Below, one piece after another: positions 1 through 9,122 of a DNA stretch of 64,000 nt. This DNA comes from Vreelandella halophila (lineage in GTDB: Bacteria; Pseudomonadota; Gammaproteobacteria; Pseudomonadales; Oleiphilaceae), in assembly GCF_019903425.1 (NCBI RefSeq), contig NZ_JACHUZ010000013.1, positions 2,576,409 to 2,640,408 of the forward strand. The letters run 5' to 3'. The position numbers and the translations under genes were made by a program. The notes beneath the pieces are model-generated. The model did not search any database. It saw only the letters and a program-made list of their open reading frames with translations, and was not told the origin of the DNA. Numbering within the stretch: position 1 is the stretch's first letter; every line of letters starts with the position of its first letter.

Positions 1-1130
1 CGTTCCGAGCCATTGGTTGTGGTGGTGAAGTTGAATCGCTTGCCCGGCATCAGCTTCGACAGGTAGATGTTGAGACGGGAAAAACGGTTCGGCCCAGGTG
101 ACAGCCACCCCATGAAGTAACGGCGATAGCCCTCCTCCAGAGCGGTGATTTGGGTGGCTGTCCGCGCCAGATAGCTGACAGGCCCGCGCGCGGCGCGCCC
201 GCCCAGAACGGAGCCATTCACCAGACGGATATCCATGTCCCCCTGCTCCAGTTCACCTTCGAGCAGTTCCTCGAGGCTGGCACCGATACGGGTGCGGAGC
301 AGGCGCGGCTTTGCGGCACAGGGGCCGGTTATGGCCACAATCTGTTCCGTGGGCAGCATACCGGTAGTAAACAGACGGCCGATATCCATCACATTCTGGT
401 AACCCACCGTCCAGACCACCTTGTCGCCACCCACGGGGTCAATGAAGTGGATATGGGTACCGACATTGCCGGCGGGATGGGGGCCGTCAAACGTATGCTG
501 CTGGAACTGCTCACCCTTGGGCATCGGGATCCGGGCATCCGGACCACCCCCCAGATGGACAGCGCCACTGGTCAGCCGGGAAAGCACGCGCAGACCGTTC
601 TCAAACGCCTCGGGATCCTCGTTAATGATGGTCTGGGGATCCGGAGACAGCGGATGGGTGTCCATCGCGGAAACGAAAATGGCGTGGGGTTCCGGCGCGT
701 CAATGGCCGGCACCTTGCTGTAGGGGCGGGTTCTGATCACCGTCCACATGCCGGAATTGACGAGGTTGTCCACCACGTCCTGACGGGCAAGCCCATCAAT
801 ATCGGAAGCGCTGTAACGGTTGAAGGTCTCAGCCTCCTCATTCTCATCCACTTCGATGACGAGGGACTGGAAAACACGCCGTTCGCCGCGGTTGATTTCA
901 CGGACGGTACCGCCAGCCGGGGCGGTGTAGACAACGCCTTCGTTCTTCTTGTCCGTGAAAAGGAGCTGCCCACGCTTGACCTGGTCGCCCTCCCGAACCT
1001 TCAGAGTCGGCTTCATGCCGATGTAATCAAAGCCGGTCAGGGCCACATGCCTCACAGGCCGTCCCTGATCGATGGTCGGTTCGGGCGCGCCAGTTATCGG
1101 AAGATCGAGGCCTTTCTTGATCTTGATCAT
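1..1130 (-). CDS. nqrA: Na+-translocating NADH:quinone reductase subunit A, 3' end cut by window edge
   Basis: NqrA is the membrane-peripheral subunit of the six-subunit Na+-pumping NADH:ubiquinone oxidoreductase. Reading leftward from the ATG at 1130 the protein begins MIKIKKGLDLPITGAPEP and continues with GFDYIGMKPTLKVREGDQVKRG, the typical N-terminal biotin/lipoyl-like region of NqrA. About 376 codons are present and the frame is still open at base 1, so roughly the last 70 residues of a normal ~447 aa protein lie outside. The remaining nqrBCDEF genes would be expected further left. It is preceded by a good -10 element. The long open frame on the opposite strand (150-1181) is only its shadow. 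Confidence 0.93.
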   Translation of the reverse strand, partial: MIKIKKGLDLPITGAPEPTIDQGRPVRHVALTGFDYIGMKPTLKVREGDQVKRGQLLFTDKKNEGVVYTAPAGGTVREINRGERRVFQSLVIEVDENEEAETFNRYSASDIDGLARQDVVDNLVNSGMWTVIRTRPYSKVPAIDAPEPHAIFVSAMDTHPLSPDPQTIINEDPEAFENGLRVLSRLTSGAVHLGGGPDARIPMPKGEQFQQHTFDGPHPAGNVGTHIHFIDPVGGDKVVWTVGYQNVMDIGRLFTTGMLPTEQIVAITGPCAAKPRLLRTRIGASLEELLEGELEQGDMDIRLVNGSVLGGRAARGPVSYLARTATQITALEEGYRRYFMGWLSPGPNRFSRLNIYLSKLMPGKRFNFTTTTNGSE

Positions 1131-1174
1131 TCGCTTTGCCCAATCAGAACTGGATGGAGTGAAAAACCGGCCCA

Positions 1175-1204
1175 ATTATAGAGATACCAGGCCCAGGATT
1201 CCAC
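1175..1204 (-). promoter_or_regulatory. Putative sigma70 promoter of the nqr operon
   Basis: On the minus strand a perfect TATAAT (1175-1180) lies 45 bases upstream of the nqrA start codon, with a weak -35 match GTGGAA (1199-1204) at 18-base spacing. The -10 is convincing; the -35 is not, so an activator may be involved. Confidence 0.45.
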
Positions 1205-1276
1205 ACAGAACCGGCCCGGAGCGACTACCCAATAGGTGGGAGACGCCCTCGGGCCGGCCGCGTGCCATGGAGTTGA

Positions 1277-2761
1277 TCAGTGATCCGCGGCGGTGCCGCG
1301 CTCCGGGAAAATGGGGAAGGACATGCCTGCCATTTCACTCACCAGCCGGATGACCTGGGCGCTGTAGCCCGCCTCGTTGTCATACCAGACGTAGAGCACG
1401 GCACGGTTACCGTTGGCGATCGTGGCCTGACCATCCACAACCCCCGCATGGCGGGAGCCCACAAAATCGGAGGACACCACCTCGGGGGAACTCACGTAAT
1501 CAACCTGCTTCTGCAGATCCGAGTGCAGCGCCACATCCCGCAGGAACTCGTTCATCTCATCGCGTGTTGCGGCCTTCTCAAGGTTCAGGTTGAGAATGGC
1601 CATGGACACGTTGGGGGTGGGCACCCGGATGGCGTTGCCGGTGAGCTTGCCGTCCAGATCCGGCAGGGCCTTGGCAACCGCCTTGGCGGCCCCGGTCTCA
1701 GTCAGGACCATGTTCAGCGGTGCGCTGCGGCCCCGGCGCTCACCCTTGTGGTAGTTGTCGATCAGGTTCTGATCGTTGGTGTAGGCATGGACTGTCTCCA
1801 TGTGTCCATCAACAATACCGAACTGCTCTTTTACCGCCTTGAGCACGGGGGTAATGGCGTTGGTGGTACAGGAAGCCACGGAGAGGATGCGATCCTCGTC
1901 CGAGTACAGATCATTGTTGATGCCTGGAACGATGTTCTTGATGTTGCCCTTGCCGGGCGCTGTCAGAACAACACGGCTTGCACCCTTGGAGTTAAGATGC
2001 AGACCAAGGCCTTCGTCGTCACGCCACTTACCGGTATTGTCGATGATGATGGCGTTGTCGATGCCGTACTGGGTGTAATCCACCTGGTCCGGGCCGTCGG
2101 AATAGATGACCTTGATGTAGTTGCCATTGGCGATGATCGCCTCGTTTTCCTCGTCCACCGTAATGGTGCCGCGGAAGGAGCCGTGCACGGAATCGCGGCG
2201 CAGCAGGCTGGCACGCTTTTCCAGGTCGTTCTCGGCCCCGCCCTTGCGGACGACGATGGCACGCAGGCGCAGGTTGTTCCCGCCGCCGGCCTTCTCCACC
2301 AGGATGCGGGCCAGGTACCGGCCGATACGGCCAAAGCCGTACAGGACAATGTCCTTGGTGTCGCTCTCGCTGGCCACCCTGGCTTCCTCGTCGTAGCGGT
2401 CGACCACCGGGTTGACCGCTTCACGCAGGAAGTCTTCCAGGCTCTGCTGGTCGCGCACCTCATTGTACTGGTTCGCGAGCTTGCCGATGTCGATGTGCGC
2501 CTGGCCCAGATTCAGGCGGTCCAGTGTCTCGAGGATCGGATAGGTATCGTGAACATCCAGCTCTTCCGCCTCAATCTGGCGCACAAATCGGTGTGCCTTG
2601 AGGATGTTGATGACCGACTGGTTGATCAGCGCCCGGCCGTACATGGACGTCACCACGTTGTTGCGGCGGTACAGACGGCCGATCAGCGGAATCATGGCCT
2701 CGGCGATGGCTTCACGCTCGGTCCAATCGGAAAAGTAGCGGTTGAGTTGCTCCTGGCTCAC
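1277..2761 (-). CDS. gap: Glyceraldehyde-3-phosphate dehydrogenase, long Pseudomonas-type form
   Basis: This NAD(P)-dependent enzyme oxidises glyceraldehyde-3-phosphate to 1,3-bisphosphoglycerate or runs in reverse in gluconeogenesis. The protein is 494 aa, about 150 longer than classical GapA, because of an N-terminal helical extension (residues 1-~125) seen in the Pseudomonas/Marinobacter long GAPDH. The Rossmann glycine motif is VLYGFGRIGRYLA, and the active site is SVASCTTNAITP with Cys at residue 298. I chose the GTG at 2761 (AGAGGA eight bases upstream, protein starting SQEQLNRYF); an in-frame ATG at 2857 would add 32 unlikely residues. It is divergent from mfd, as in Pseudomonas. Confidence 0.93.
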   Translation of the reverse strand: MSQEQLNRYFSDWTEREAIAEAMIPLIGRLYRRNNVVTSMYGRALINQSVINILKAHRFVRQIEAEELDVHDTYPILETLDRLNLGQAHIDIGKLANQYNEVRDQQSLEDFLREAVNPVVDRYDEEARVASESDTKDIVLYGFGRIGRYLARILVEKAGGGNNLRLRAIVVRKGGAENDLEKRASLLRRDSVHGSFRGTITVDEENEAIIANGNYIKVIYSDGPDQVDYTQYGIDNAIIIDNTGKWRDDEGLGLHLNSKGASRVVLTAPGKGNIKNIVPGINNDLYSDEDRILSVASCTTNAITPVLKAVKEQFGIVDGHMETVHAYTNDQNLIDNYHKGERRGRSAPLNMVLTETGAAKAVAKALPDLDGKLTGNAIRVPTPNVSMAILNLNLEKAATRDEMNEFLRDVALHSDLQKQVDYVSSPEVVSSDFVGSRHAGVVDGQATIANGNRAVLYVWYDNEAGYSAQVIRLVSEMAGMSFPIFPERGTAADH

Positions 2762-2824
2762 GATCAGGGTCCTCTGAAACAGGGTGTATGTCGGGTCATG
2801 GCCTCTGCCCTTGCGGGCTGGCGT

Positions 2825-2853
2825 ATTATCCAGCTTAAAACGCTCCGGCGCAA
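2825..2853 (-). promoter_or_regulatory. Putative sigma70 promoter of gap
   Basis: Minus-strand TTGCGC (2848-2853), a 17-base spacer and GATAAT (2825-2830) lie 64 bases before the GTG start. It is positioned in the gap/mfd divergent region. Confidence 0.5.
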
Positions 2854-2934
2854 TCAACTCCCGCCCCGCCGGGGTGGCAGGCGTGGCGTCTCGGCCTTAG
2901 AATGGCGCCTCCGCACACCGACCATGCAGCGTTG

Positions 2935-5900
2935 ATGAACCAGACCAGCACCCAGCCCCCGCTCCTGCCCGTTGACCCGCCCACCGGCGGTGGCGATCAC
3001 CGTCACTGGGGCTCGCTCCCCGGCAGCACCCGCTCCCTGGCCATACTTGAGGCCAGCCGGCGCTTCCCAGGGCTGACGCTGGTGATCACCGGCAGCACCG
3101 ACGAGGCCCAGGCGCTGGAACAGGAACTGGCGTTCTACCGTGACGATGAACAGGACGAGGCCCTGCTCTCACTGCCTGACTGGGAAACACTTCCTTACGA
3201 TATGTTCTCGCCCCACGAGGCGATCATTTCCCAGCGCATCCGGACACTGCACAACCTGCCCCGGATGAGGCGCGGTTTGCTGGTGCTGCCAGCCCGGACC
3301 CTGATGCACCGGCTGCCCCCACCGGCGTTCACCGAGGGCAATACCCTGATGCTGGCTACCGGCGACCCGCTGCCCATTGATGACTGGCGCCAGCGGCTCG
3401 AGGCCGTGGGCTACCGGCATGCCGATAACGTCCAGGAACACGGTGAGTACGCCGTCCGCGGCTCAATTCTCGACATCTACCCCATGGGAGCTGATCTCCC
3501 CTACCGGATTGAGCTCTTTGATGACGAGGTGGAAACACTCCGCACCTTCGACCCGGAAACCCAGCGCTCCATTGACCAGGTTGAACGCATCGAGCTGCTG
3601 CCAGCCCATGAATTCCCCTGGGACGAACGCTCCCGCCAGCGGTTCCGCAGCCGCTGGAACGAGGCCTTCCCGGAAGCACCCCGCGAGGCGCCCGTATATC
3701 AGGATGTGGCCGCCGGCATACGTCCGCCGGGGATCGAGTATTTCCTGCCGCTTTTCTTCGACGAAACCGCTACCCTGTTCGATTACCTGCCGGAGCAGTC
3801 CCTGGTCCTGACCGACCCGGAACTTCAGGGTGCGCTGGATCACTTCCAGGCGGAGGTTGATGAACGCTATGAGGAACGCCGGTACGACCGCTACCGGCCA
3901 ATCTTGGCCCCCAAGGAAGTATTTCTCCGGACCGAGGAATGCTTCCGGCACATCCGACGCCTGCCCCGGGTTACCTGGTTCGCCGAGGAACAACCCCAGG
4001 CTGCCGGTGTGCTCAACATGCCCTGTGCCCCACTGCCGGATATTGCACTGGACGCCAGGGCGGAGGATCCGGCGGCAAAACTGCGGGCCTTCATGGACGA
4101 ACGCTCGCCCCGGGTGCTCTTTGCCGCCGACTCCGCAGGCCGCCGCGAAGCGCTGCTGGAGCAGTTAAGGCAGTACGGCTGGCAACCCAGGGAGGTCGAT
4201 AACTGGCAGCAGTTCCAGGCCGCCAGTGACACCGTGGGACTGTGTACGGGCCCGCTGGAACATGGAGCTTGGCTGAATGAGGCCGGGCTCTGCGTCATTG
4301 CCGAAGCGGAACTCTACGGCCAGCGGGTGATGCAGCGCCGGCGGCGCCAGCGCGCCACGGACTCGGACACCGAAGGCAGCATCCGGGACCTTTCCGAGCT
4401 GCGCGTGGGTGCCCCCGTAGTGCACATCGACCACGGCATCGGCCGCTACCAGGGGCTGCAGACCATTGAGGTGGATGGCCAGCCCACTGAGTTCCTGACC
4501 CTGCAGTACGCCAACGGCGCCAACCTCTATGTGCCGGTCTCCAACCTGAACCTGATCTCGCGCTACAGCGGTGTGGACGATGCCACCGCGCCCCTGCACC
4601 GGCTCGGTTCCGAGAAATGGACTCAGGCCAAGCAGAAAGCGCTGGAGAAGGTCCGGGACACCGCCGCCGAGCTTCTGGATGTGTACGCCCGGCGCGAAGC
4701 CAGCCAAGGTCACGCCTTCCCGCAACCGGATGACGCCTACCATTCCTTCTGCGCCGAGTTCCCGTTCGAGGAGACACCGGACCAGATGGCCGCCATTGAG
4801 GCCGTGGAGCAGGACATGGCCAGTGAACGGCCCATGGACCGGCTGATCTGCGGCGACGTGGGCTTCGGCAAGACGGAAGTGGCCATGCGCGCCGCCTTCC
4901 TGGCCACCCACGCGGGTAAACAGGTGGTGGTACTCGTACCCACCACCCTTCTCGCCCAGCAGCATTACGACTCCTTCCGGGACCGTTTCGCGGAGACCGG
5001 CGTGCGCGTGGAGCTGCTCAGCCGCTTCCGCAGCCAGAAACAGCAACAGGCAACCATGGCCCGCGCCGCCGAGGGCGAGGCGGACATCATCATCGGTACC
5101 CACAAGCTGCTCCAGGGCGACCTCAACTTCCCTGACCTGGGCCTGACGATCATCGACGAGGAGCACCGCTTCGGCGTCAACCAGAAGGAAAAGCTCAAGC
5201 AGCTGCGCGCCCAGGTGGACGTTCTCACCCTGACAGCCACGCCCATCCCGCGCACCCTCAACATGGCCATGGGCAACCTGCGGGACCTGTCCATTATTGC
5301 CACGCCACCGGCGCGGCGGCTGTCGGTGAAGACCTTTGTGCGCCGCCGTGAGGATGCCCTGGTCAAGGAAGCGATACTCCGGGAGATCCTGCGTGGTGGC
5401 CAGGTCTACTACCTGCACAATGACGTGGAATCCATCGAGCGACTCGCCGAAGAGGTTCGGGCCCTGGTTCCGGAAGCCAGGGTGGGCGTGGCGCACGGCC
5501 AGATGCGCGAGCGTGAGCTCGAGCAGATCATGTCGGATTTCTACCACAAGCGCTTCAACGTGCTGATCTGCACCACCATCATCGAGACGGGGATCGACAT
5601 TCCCAGCGCCAACACCATCCTCATCGAGCGCGCGGACCGCTTCGGTCTGGCCCAGCTCCACCAGCTGCGCGGCCGGGTCGGCCGATCCCATCACCAGGCC
5701 TATGCCTACCTGCTGACTCCCGAGGGCAAGAAGATCACCGGGGATGCAGAGAAACGCCTGGATGCCATTGCCGCCGCCCAGGACCTGGGGGCCGGCTTCA
5801 TGCTCGCCACCCACGACCTGGAGATCCGCGGCGCCGGCGAACTGCTCGGGGATGATCAGAGCGGCCAGATCCAGGGTGTGGGCCTGACCCTCTACATGGA

Positions 5901-6432
5901 GCTTCTGGACGAGGCCGTGAAGGCCATCCGCGAGGGCCGCACACCCAACGCGGATCTGCCCATCCGCCACGGCACCGAGATCAACCTGCGCATCCCCGCC
6001 CTGATCCCGGAAGACTACCTGCCGGATGTTCACCAGCGCCTGATCCTCTACAAGCGCCTGGCCAGCACCCAGAGCCAGGAGCAGCTGAAGGAGCTGCAGG
6101 TGGAAATCATCGACCGCTTCGGCCTGCTGCCGGAACCGCTGAAGAACCTGGTGCGCCAGACCGGCCTGCGCATACGGGCCGAAGCGCTCGGGATCAGCAA
6201 GGTGGATGCAGCAGGTTCCTCCGCCACCATGGCATTCAGCGCCGATACCCGGGTGGATCCACTGGTGCTGGTGGAGCTGGTCCAGAGTTCACCCGGCGAC
6301 TACGCGCTGGAAAGCGGCGACCAGCTGAAGTTCCGGCTGAACGGGGAAACCGCGGATGATAGACTCAATGATCTTGACCGCTTCCTGACGCTCCTTGAAG
6401 AACGCGCCACGGAAAGCAAAGAAACCCAATAG
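2935..6432 (+). CDS. mfd: Transcription-repair coupling factor Mfd
   Basis: Mfd is an ATP-dependent DNA translocase that removes RNA polymerase stalled at lesions and recruits UvrA. The 1165 aa protein has the expected order: UvrB-homology region (residues ~20-340), RNA polymerase interaction domain with VVHIDHGIGRYQGL (~495), Walker A GDVGFGKTE (~640), DEEH box IIDEEHRFGV, helicase C domain with QLRGRVGRS, and the C-terminal TRCF domain. The start at ATG 2935 (MNQTSTQ) is preferred over 2902 by length, but no strong ribosome site distinguishes them. csiV follows after 11 bases, so the two are probably co-transcribed. Confidence 0.96.
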   Translation: MNQTSTQPPLLPVDPPTGGGDHRHWGSLPGSTRSLAILEASRRFPGLTLVITGSTDEAQALEQELAFYRDDEQDEALLSLPDWETLPYDMFSPHEAIISQRIRTLHNLPRMRRGLLVLPARTLMHRLPPPAFTEGNTLMLATGDPLPIDDWRQRLEAVGYRHADNVQEHGEYAVRGSILDIYPMGADLPYRIELFDDEVETLRTFDPETQRSIDQVERIELLPAHEFPWDERSRQRFRSRWNEAFPEAPREAPVYQDVAAGIRPPGIEYFLPLFFDETATLFDYLPEQSLVLTDPELQGALDHFQAEVDERYEERRYDRYRPILAPKEVFLRTEECFRHIRRLPRVTWFAEEQPQAAGVLNMPCAPLPDIALDARAEDPAAKLRAFMDERSPRVLFAADSAGRREALLEQLRQYGWQPREVDNWQQFQAASDTVGLCTGPLEHGAWLNEAGLCVIAEAELYGQRVMQRRRRQRATDSDTEGSIRDLSELRVGAPVVHIDHGIGRYQGLQTIEVDGQPTEFLTLQYANGANLYVPVSNLNLISRYSGVDDATAPLHRLGSEKWTQAKQKALEKVRDTAAELLDVYARREASQGHAFPQPDDAYHSFCAEFPFEETPDQMAAIEAVEQDMASERPMDRLICGDVGFGKTEVAMRAAFLATHAGKQVVVLVPTTLLAQQHYDSFRDRFAETGVRVELLSRFRSQKQQQATMARAAEGEADIIIGTHKLLQGDLNFPDLGLTIIDEEHRFGVNQKEKLKQLRAQVDVLTLTATPIPRTLNMAMGNLRDLSIIATPPARRLSVKTFVRRREDALVKEAILREILRGGQVYYLHNDVESIERLAEEVRALVPEARVGVAHGQMRERELEQIMSDFYHKRFNVLICTTIIETGIDIPSANTILIERADRFGLAQLHQLRGRVGRSHHQAYAYLLTPEGKKITGDAEKRLDAIAAAQDLGAGFMLATHDLEIRGAGELLGDDQSGQIQGVGLTLYMELLDEAVKAIREGRTPNADLPIRHGTEINLRIPALIPEDYLPDVHQRLILYKRLASTQSQEQLKELQVEIIDRFGLLPEPLKNLVRQTGLRIRAEALGISKVDAAGSSATMAFSADTRVDPLVLVELVQSSPGDYALESGDQLKFRLNGETADDRLNDLDRFLTLLEERATESKETQ

Positions 6433-6443
6433 AGGAGACTGCC

Positions 6444-7202
6444 GTGCCGAGTCGCGGAACCCGCCGCATCCTGGTCAGCATGCTGCTGCTCTGCACCATT
6501 GCCATGCCAGCATCCGGGGCGGAGCTGTACCGGGTGGAGCTGCTGCTGTTCGAGCGTCTGCTGGGAGAACCCGAACAGCTGCCGGACCGCCATGACCCCG
6601 TTTCCCTGCCGGAAAGGGGCGTTCCACTTTGGGTGGACAGCCAATGGGCGCCGGAGCCCGGAAGCGCTGCCGGTGTCGACGCGGAATCCGACGCGCCCGT
6701 GGAGCGGACCCCTGAGATAGTGGCACTGCCCCTTGAAGAACTCCGGCTCAACAATATTGCCAGGGCACTGGAGAACGATTCCGGCTACCGGGTTCTGGCC
6801 TTCACCGGATGGCAGAACCCATTCCCGGACGGCTACCGTACCGTTCCCCTGGTCGTGGATATCGCGGCGGATGAGGCGGGTAAACAGCGGATCCAGGGCA
6901 GCCTTCAGATCGAGCGCCGGCGTTACCTGCATGTCCGAGCCTCGCTGAATGACACGCGCCTGAACGAACCCGCACTTGATGTGGCGCCCATTCCCCGCTT
7001 CCCGGTGGTCTCAGAGCTGATTCTGCCCCTGCCCCGCTACCTGGCGCCCGAAAGCCCGGCCTTCAGGGAGACGCTGACCCGGCTGACGGAAAACCGGCGC
7101 ATGCGCAGCGAGGAGGTGCATTATCTGGACGCGCCCACCTTTGGCCTGGTGGTCTACTTCCATCCGATTGCTACAGAGGATGGAGACGAAGACGAGGGTT
7201 GA
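6444..7202 (+). CDS. csiV: CsiV-family peptidoglycan-binding lipoprotein-like periplasmic protein
   Basis: The protein is 252 aa with a clear Sec signal (RRILVSMLLLCTIAMPASGA) followed by YRVELLLFERL, the opening of the CsiV family. In Vibrio, CsiV is needed with LpoA/PBP1A for peptidoglycan synthesis under D-amino-acid stress; whether it does so here is inference. The start is a GTG, with an AGAGGAG ribosome site that overlaps the mfd stop codon, supporting an mfd-csiV operon. The same neighbour follows mfd in Pseudomonas. The acidic tail (EDGDEDEG) is unremarkable for a halophile-like proteome. Confidence 0.8.
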   Translation: MPSRGTRRILVSMLLLCTIAMPASGAELYRVELLLFERLLGEPEQLPDRHDPVSLPERGVPLWVDSQWAPEPGSAAGVDAESDAPVERTPEIVALPLEELRLNNIARALENDSGYRVLAFTGWQNPFPDGYRTVPLVVDIAADEAGKQRIQGSLQIERRRYLHVRASLNDTRLNEPALDVAPIPRFPVVSELILPLPRYLAPESPAFRETLTRLTENRRMRSEEVHYLDAPTFGLVVYFHPIATEDGDEDEG

Positions 7203-7219
7203 TGGTCGGCGGGCGACGC

Positions 7220-7972
7220 TCAATCCGCCCGGAGACAGGCCTCCAGCACCTGCAGGACACGCCCGATGCCCGCATCCAGGTTCGAACGGATGTCGTCCAT
7301 GGTGATGACCTCACGGGTCTTGCCTGCGGCCCAGTTCACCACCAGTGCCATGCAGGCATAATCCAGCTCCGCCTCCCTGGCCAGAACCGCCTCGGGCATC
7401 GCCGTCATACCCACAATATCCGCACCATCCTGCTCCAGGCGCCGGACCTCCGCGGCCGTCTCCAGCCTAGGCCCCTGGGTACAGGCGTAGACACCGCCGT
7501 CATGGGGTACCACACCCACCTCCGCCGCTGCCGCCCGCAGGGCATCCCGGATTGACTCGGAATACGGCCAGGTGAAGTCCACATGCACCGCGTGCTCCAG
7601 ATTCTCCTCATGGAAGCTGGGCGCACGCCCCCAAGTGTAGTCAATGATCTGGTCCGGCAGCACCAGGCTGGCCGGGGTCATGGCCGGATGGATGGAGCCA
7701 ACCGCGTTCACTGCGATGATCCGGTCCACTCCGACCTGCCGGAGCGCCTCGATATTGGCGCGATAGTTGACCCGGTGGGGCGGGATACGGTGTGGATCAC
7801 CATGGCGAGCCAGAAAGACCACCTTCCGCCCGCCCAGGCGCCCGATGCGCAGAGGCGCCGAGGGCTCCCCCCAGAACGTCGTGGCTTTGAGGGTTTCATC
7901 AACGACCAGCGAATCAATGGCGGTCAGCCCCGTGCCGCCAATAATGCCCCATACCGGCTCACTGCTGCCCAT
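7220..7972 (-). CDS. mtnP: S-methyl-5'-thioinosine / methylthioadenosine phosphorylase
   Basis: This is a 250 aa nucleoside phosphorylase of the MTAP family, salvaging the 5'-methylthio-nucleoside left by polyamine and N-acyl-homoserine lactone synthesis. Motifs are IIGGTGLTAID (phosphate loop), NAVGSIHP and TQGPRLETAAEV. In Pseudomonas the gene at this locus is methylthioinosine-specific; sequence alone does not settle adenosine versus inosine preference here. The ATG at 7972 (MGSSEPVWGI) overlaps the mscS stop by 14 bases, so it is the last gene of the psrA-headed operon. An in-frame start at 8095 lies deep inside mscS and is rejected. Confidence 0.88.
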   Translation of the reverse strand: MGSSEPVWGIIGGTGLTAIDSLVVDETLKATTFWGEPSAPLRIGRLGGRKVVFLARHGDPHRIPPHRVNYRANIEALRQVGVDRIIAVNAVGSIHPAMTPASLVLPDQIIDYTWGRAPSFHEENLEHAVHVDFTWPYSESIRDALRAAAAEVGVVPHDGGVYACTQGPRLETAAEVRRLEQDGADIVGMTAMPEAVLAREAELDYACMALVVNWAAGKTREVITMDDIRSNLDAGIGRVLQVLEACLRAD

Positions 7973-9122
7973 TGGCTTGTCCACCTTCTGTCGCAGGCTG
8001 TTCGCCTTCCGCTGCCACGCCCTCGCCCAGAAAGGCCTGGGGCCCTCCCCCGGCGATGTGCAGGGTACGCGTCGGGAAGGCCACTTCCGCACCATGCCCG
8101 CGGATGATCCTGCTGATGCGGAGCATCACGTCCTGTTTCACGTTCTGGTACGCCACCCACTCGCGTGTGTGGGTAAAGGCATAGACCATGATATCCAGCG
8201 AAGAGGCATTGAACGCGGTGAAGTTGACGATCAGGAACTGGTTGGCATCGATATCCTCATGCTCCTCCAGCATGCTGCGGATATCGCTGACAATGGGATC
8301 GACCATGTCCACATCATCGTAGCGCACCCCGACCATCTCGTAGATCCGACGGTTCATCATCCGGGACGGATTCTCCACTGAGATGGTGGTGAAAATGGCG
8401 TTGGGAACATAGAGCGGCCGCAGCTCAAAGGTCCTGATACGGGTCACCCGCCAGCCGATGTGCTCCACCACGCCTTCAATGCTGGCATCGGGAGAGCGTA
8501 TCCACTCGCCCACCTTGAAGGGTTTGTCCATGTAAACGACGGCCCCGCCGAAGAAATTCGCCAGCATGTCCTTGGCCGCGAAGCCGACAGCGATACCGCC
8601 AACGCCGCCGAAGGCCAGCACGCCGGAAATGCTGTAACCCAGGTTCTGGATGATGACCAGGGCGGCGATCACGAACACTGAGACGCGGGACAGCTTGCCA
8701 ATGGCGGAAACCGTGGTGTAATCCATGGGCTCGGCAACACGGCTCGAGACCAGCAGCTCCTCGGTGCCCTGTATGAACCGCAGCAGTGCCCAGACCAGCA
8801 GCAGGATGAAACCGAACCTGAGCCCCAGCCCATTGAGGTTGAGCAGATCAAGCTCGTAGAAGCGCGCACCAGCTTCCGAGGCGGAATACAGGCCCAGAAG
8901 CCAGATGTACCAGTAAAGCGGGCGCCGTATGGCGTGGATCAGGACGTCATCCCAGAGATTACGGTTGTTCCGCAGCTTGTTTTCAATCGCCCGGATCACC
9001 CACCAGACGACAAACGCCACCACGAAGGTGGCCACCAGGATCACACCGACCCAGAGCAGCCCGCGCAATTCCGGCGTGACCCCCAGACCGGACAGCACAC
9101 CATCAATCCTGGAAAGCGTCAT
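7959..9122 (-). CDS. MscS-family small-conductance mechanosensitive channel
   Basis: A 387 aa inner-membrane channel that would release solutes on hypo-osmotic shock. There are four to five predicted membrane segments; the last, SGVLAFGGVGGIAVGFAAKDM, is the glycine/alanine-rich pore helix, followed by NFFGGAVVYMDKPFKVGEWI and the cytoplasmic beta domain. It resembles the YbdG/YnaI-like branch more than E. coli MscS itself. Its start codon overlaps the nagZ stop (ATGA, 9119-9122) and its own stop overlaps mtnP, indicating translational coupling. The C-terminal tail is Gln/Glu/Gly rich. Confidence 0.88.
   Translation of the reverse strand: MTLSRIDGVLSGLGVTPELRGLLWVGVILVATFVVAFVVWWVIRAIENKLRNNRNLWDDVLIHAIRRPLYWYIWLLGLYSASEAGARFYELDLLNLNGLGLRFGFILLLVWALLRFIQGTEELLVSSRVAEPMDYTTVSAIGKLSRVSVFVIAALVIIQNLGYSISGVLAFGGVGGIAVGFAAKDMLANFFGGAVVYMDKPFKVGEWIRSPDASIEGVVEHIGWRVTRIRTFELRPLYVPNAIFTTISVENPSRMMNRRIYEMVGVRYDDVDMVDPIVSDIRSMLEEHEDIDANQFLIVNFTAFNASSLDIMVYAFTHTREWVAYQNVKQDVMLRISRIIRGHGAEVAFPTRTLHIAGGGPQAFLGEGVAAEGEQPATEGGQANGQQ

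Noticed and set aside
150..1181. 343-codon open frame on the plus strand
   Set aside because: It mirrors nqrA on the minus strand, whose translation gives a clear NqrA N-terminus; high-GC third-position bias makes long shadow frames.
4165..6033. 622-codon minus-strand frame inside mfd
   Set aside because: Antisense shadow; no domain or ribosome site, while the plus strand encodes intact Mfd helicase motifs.
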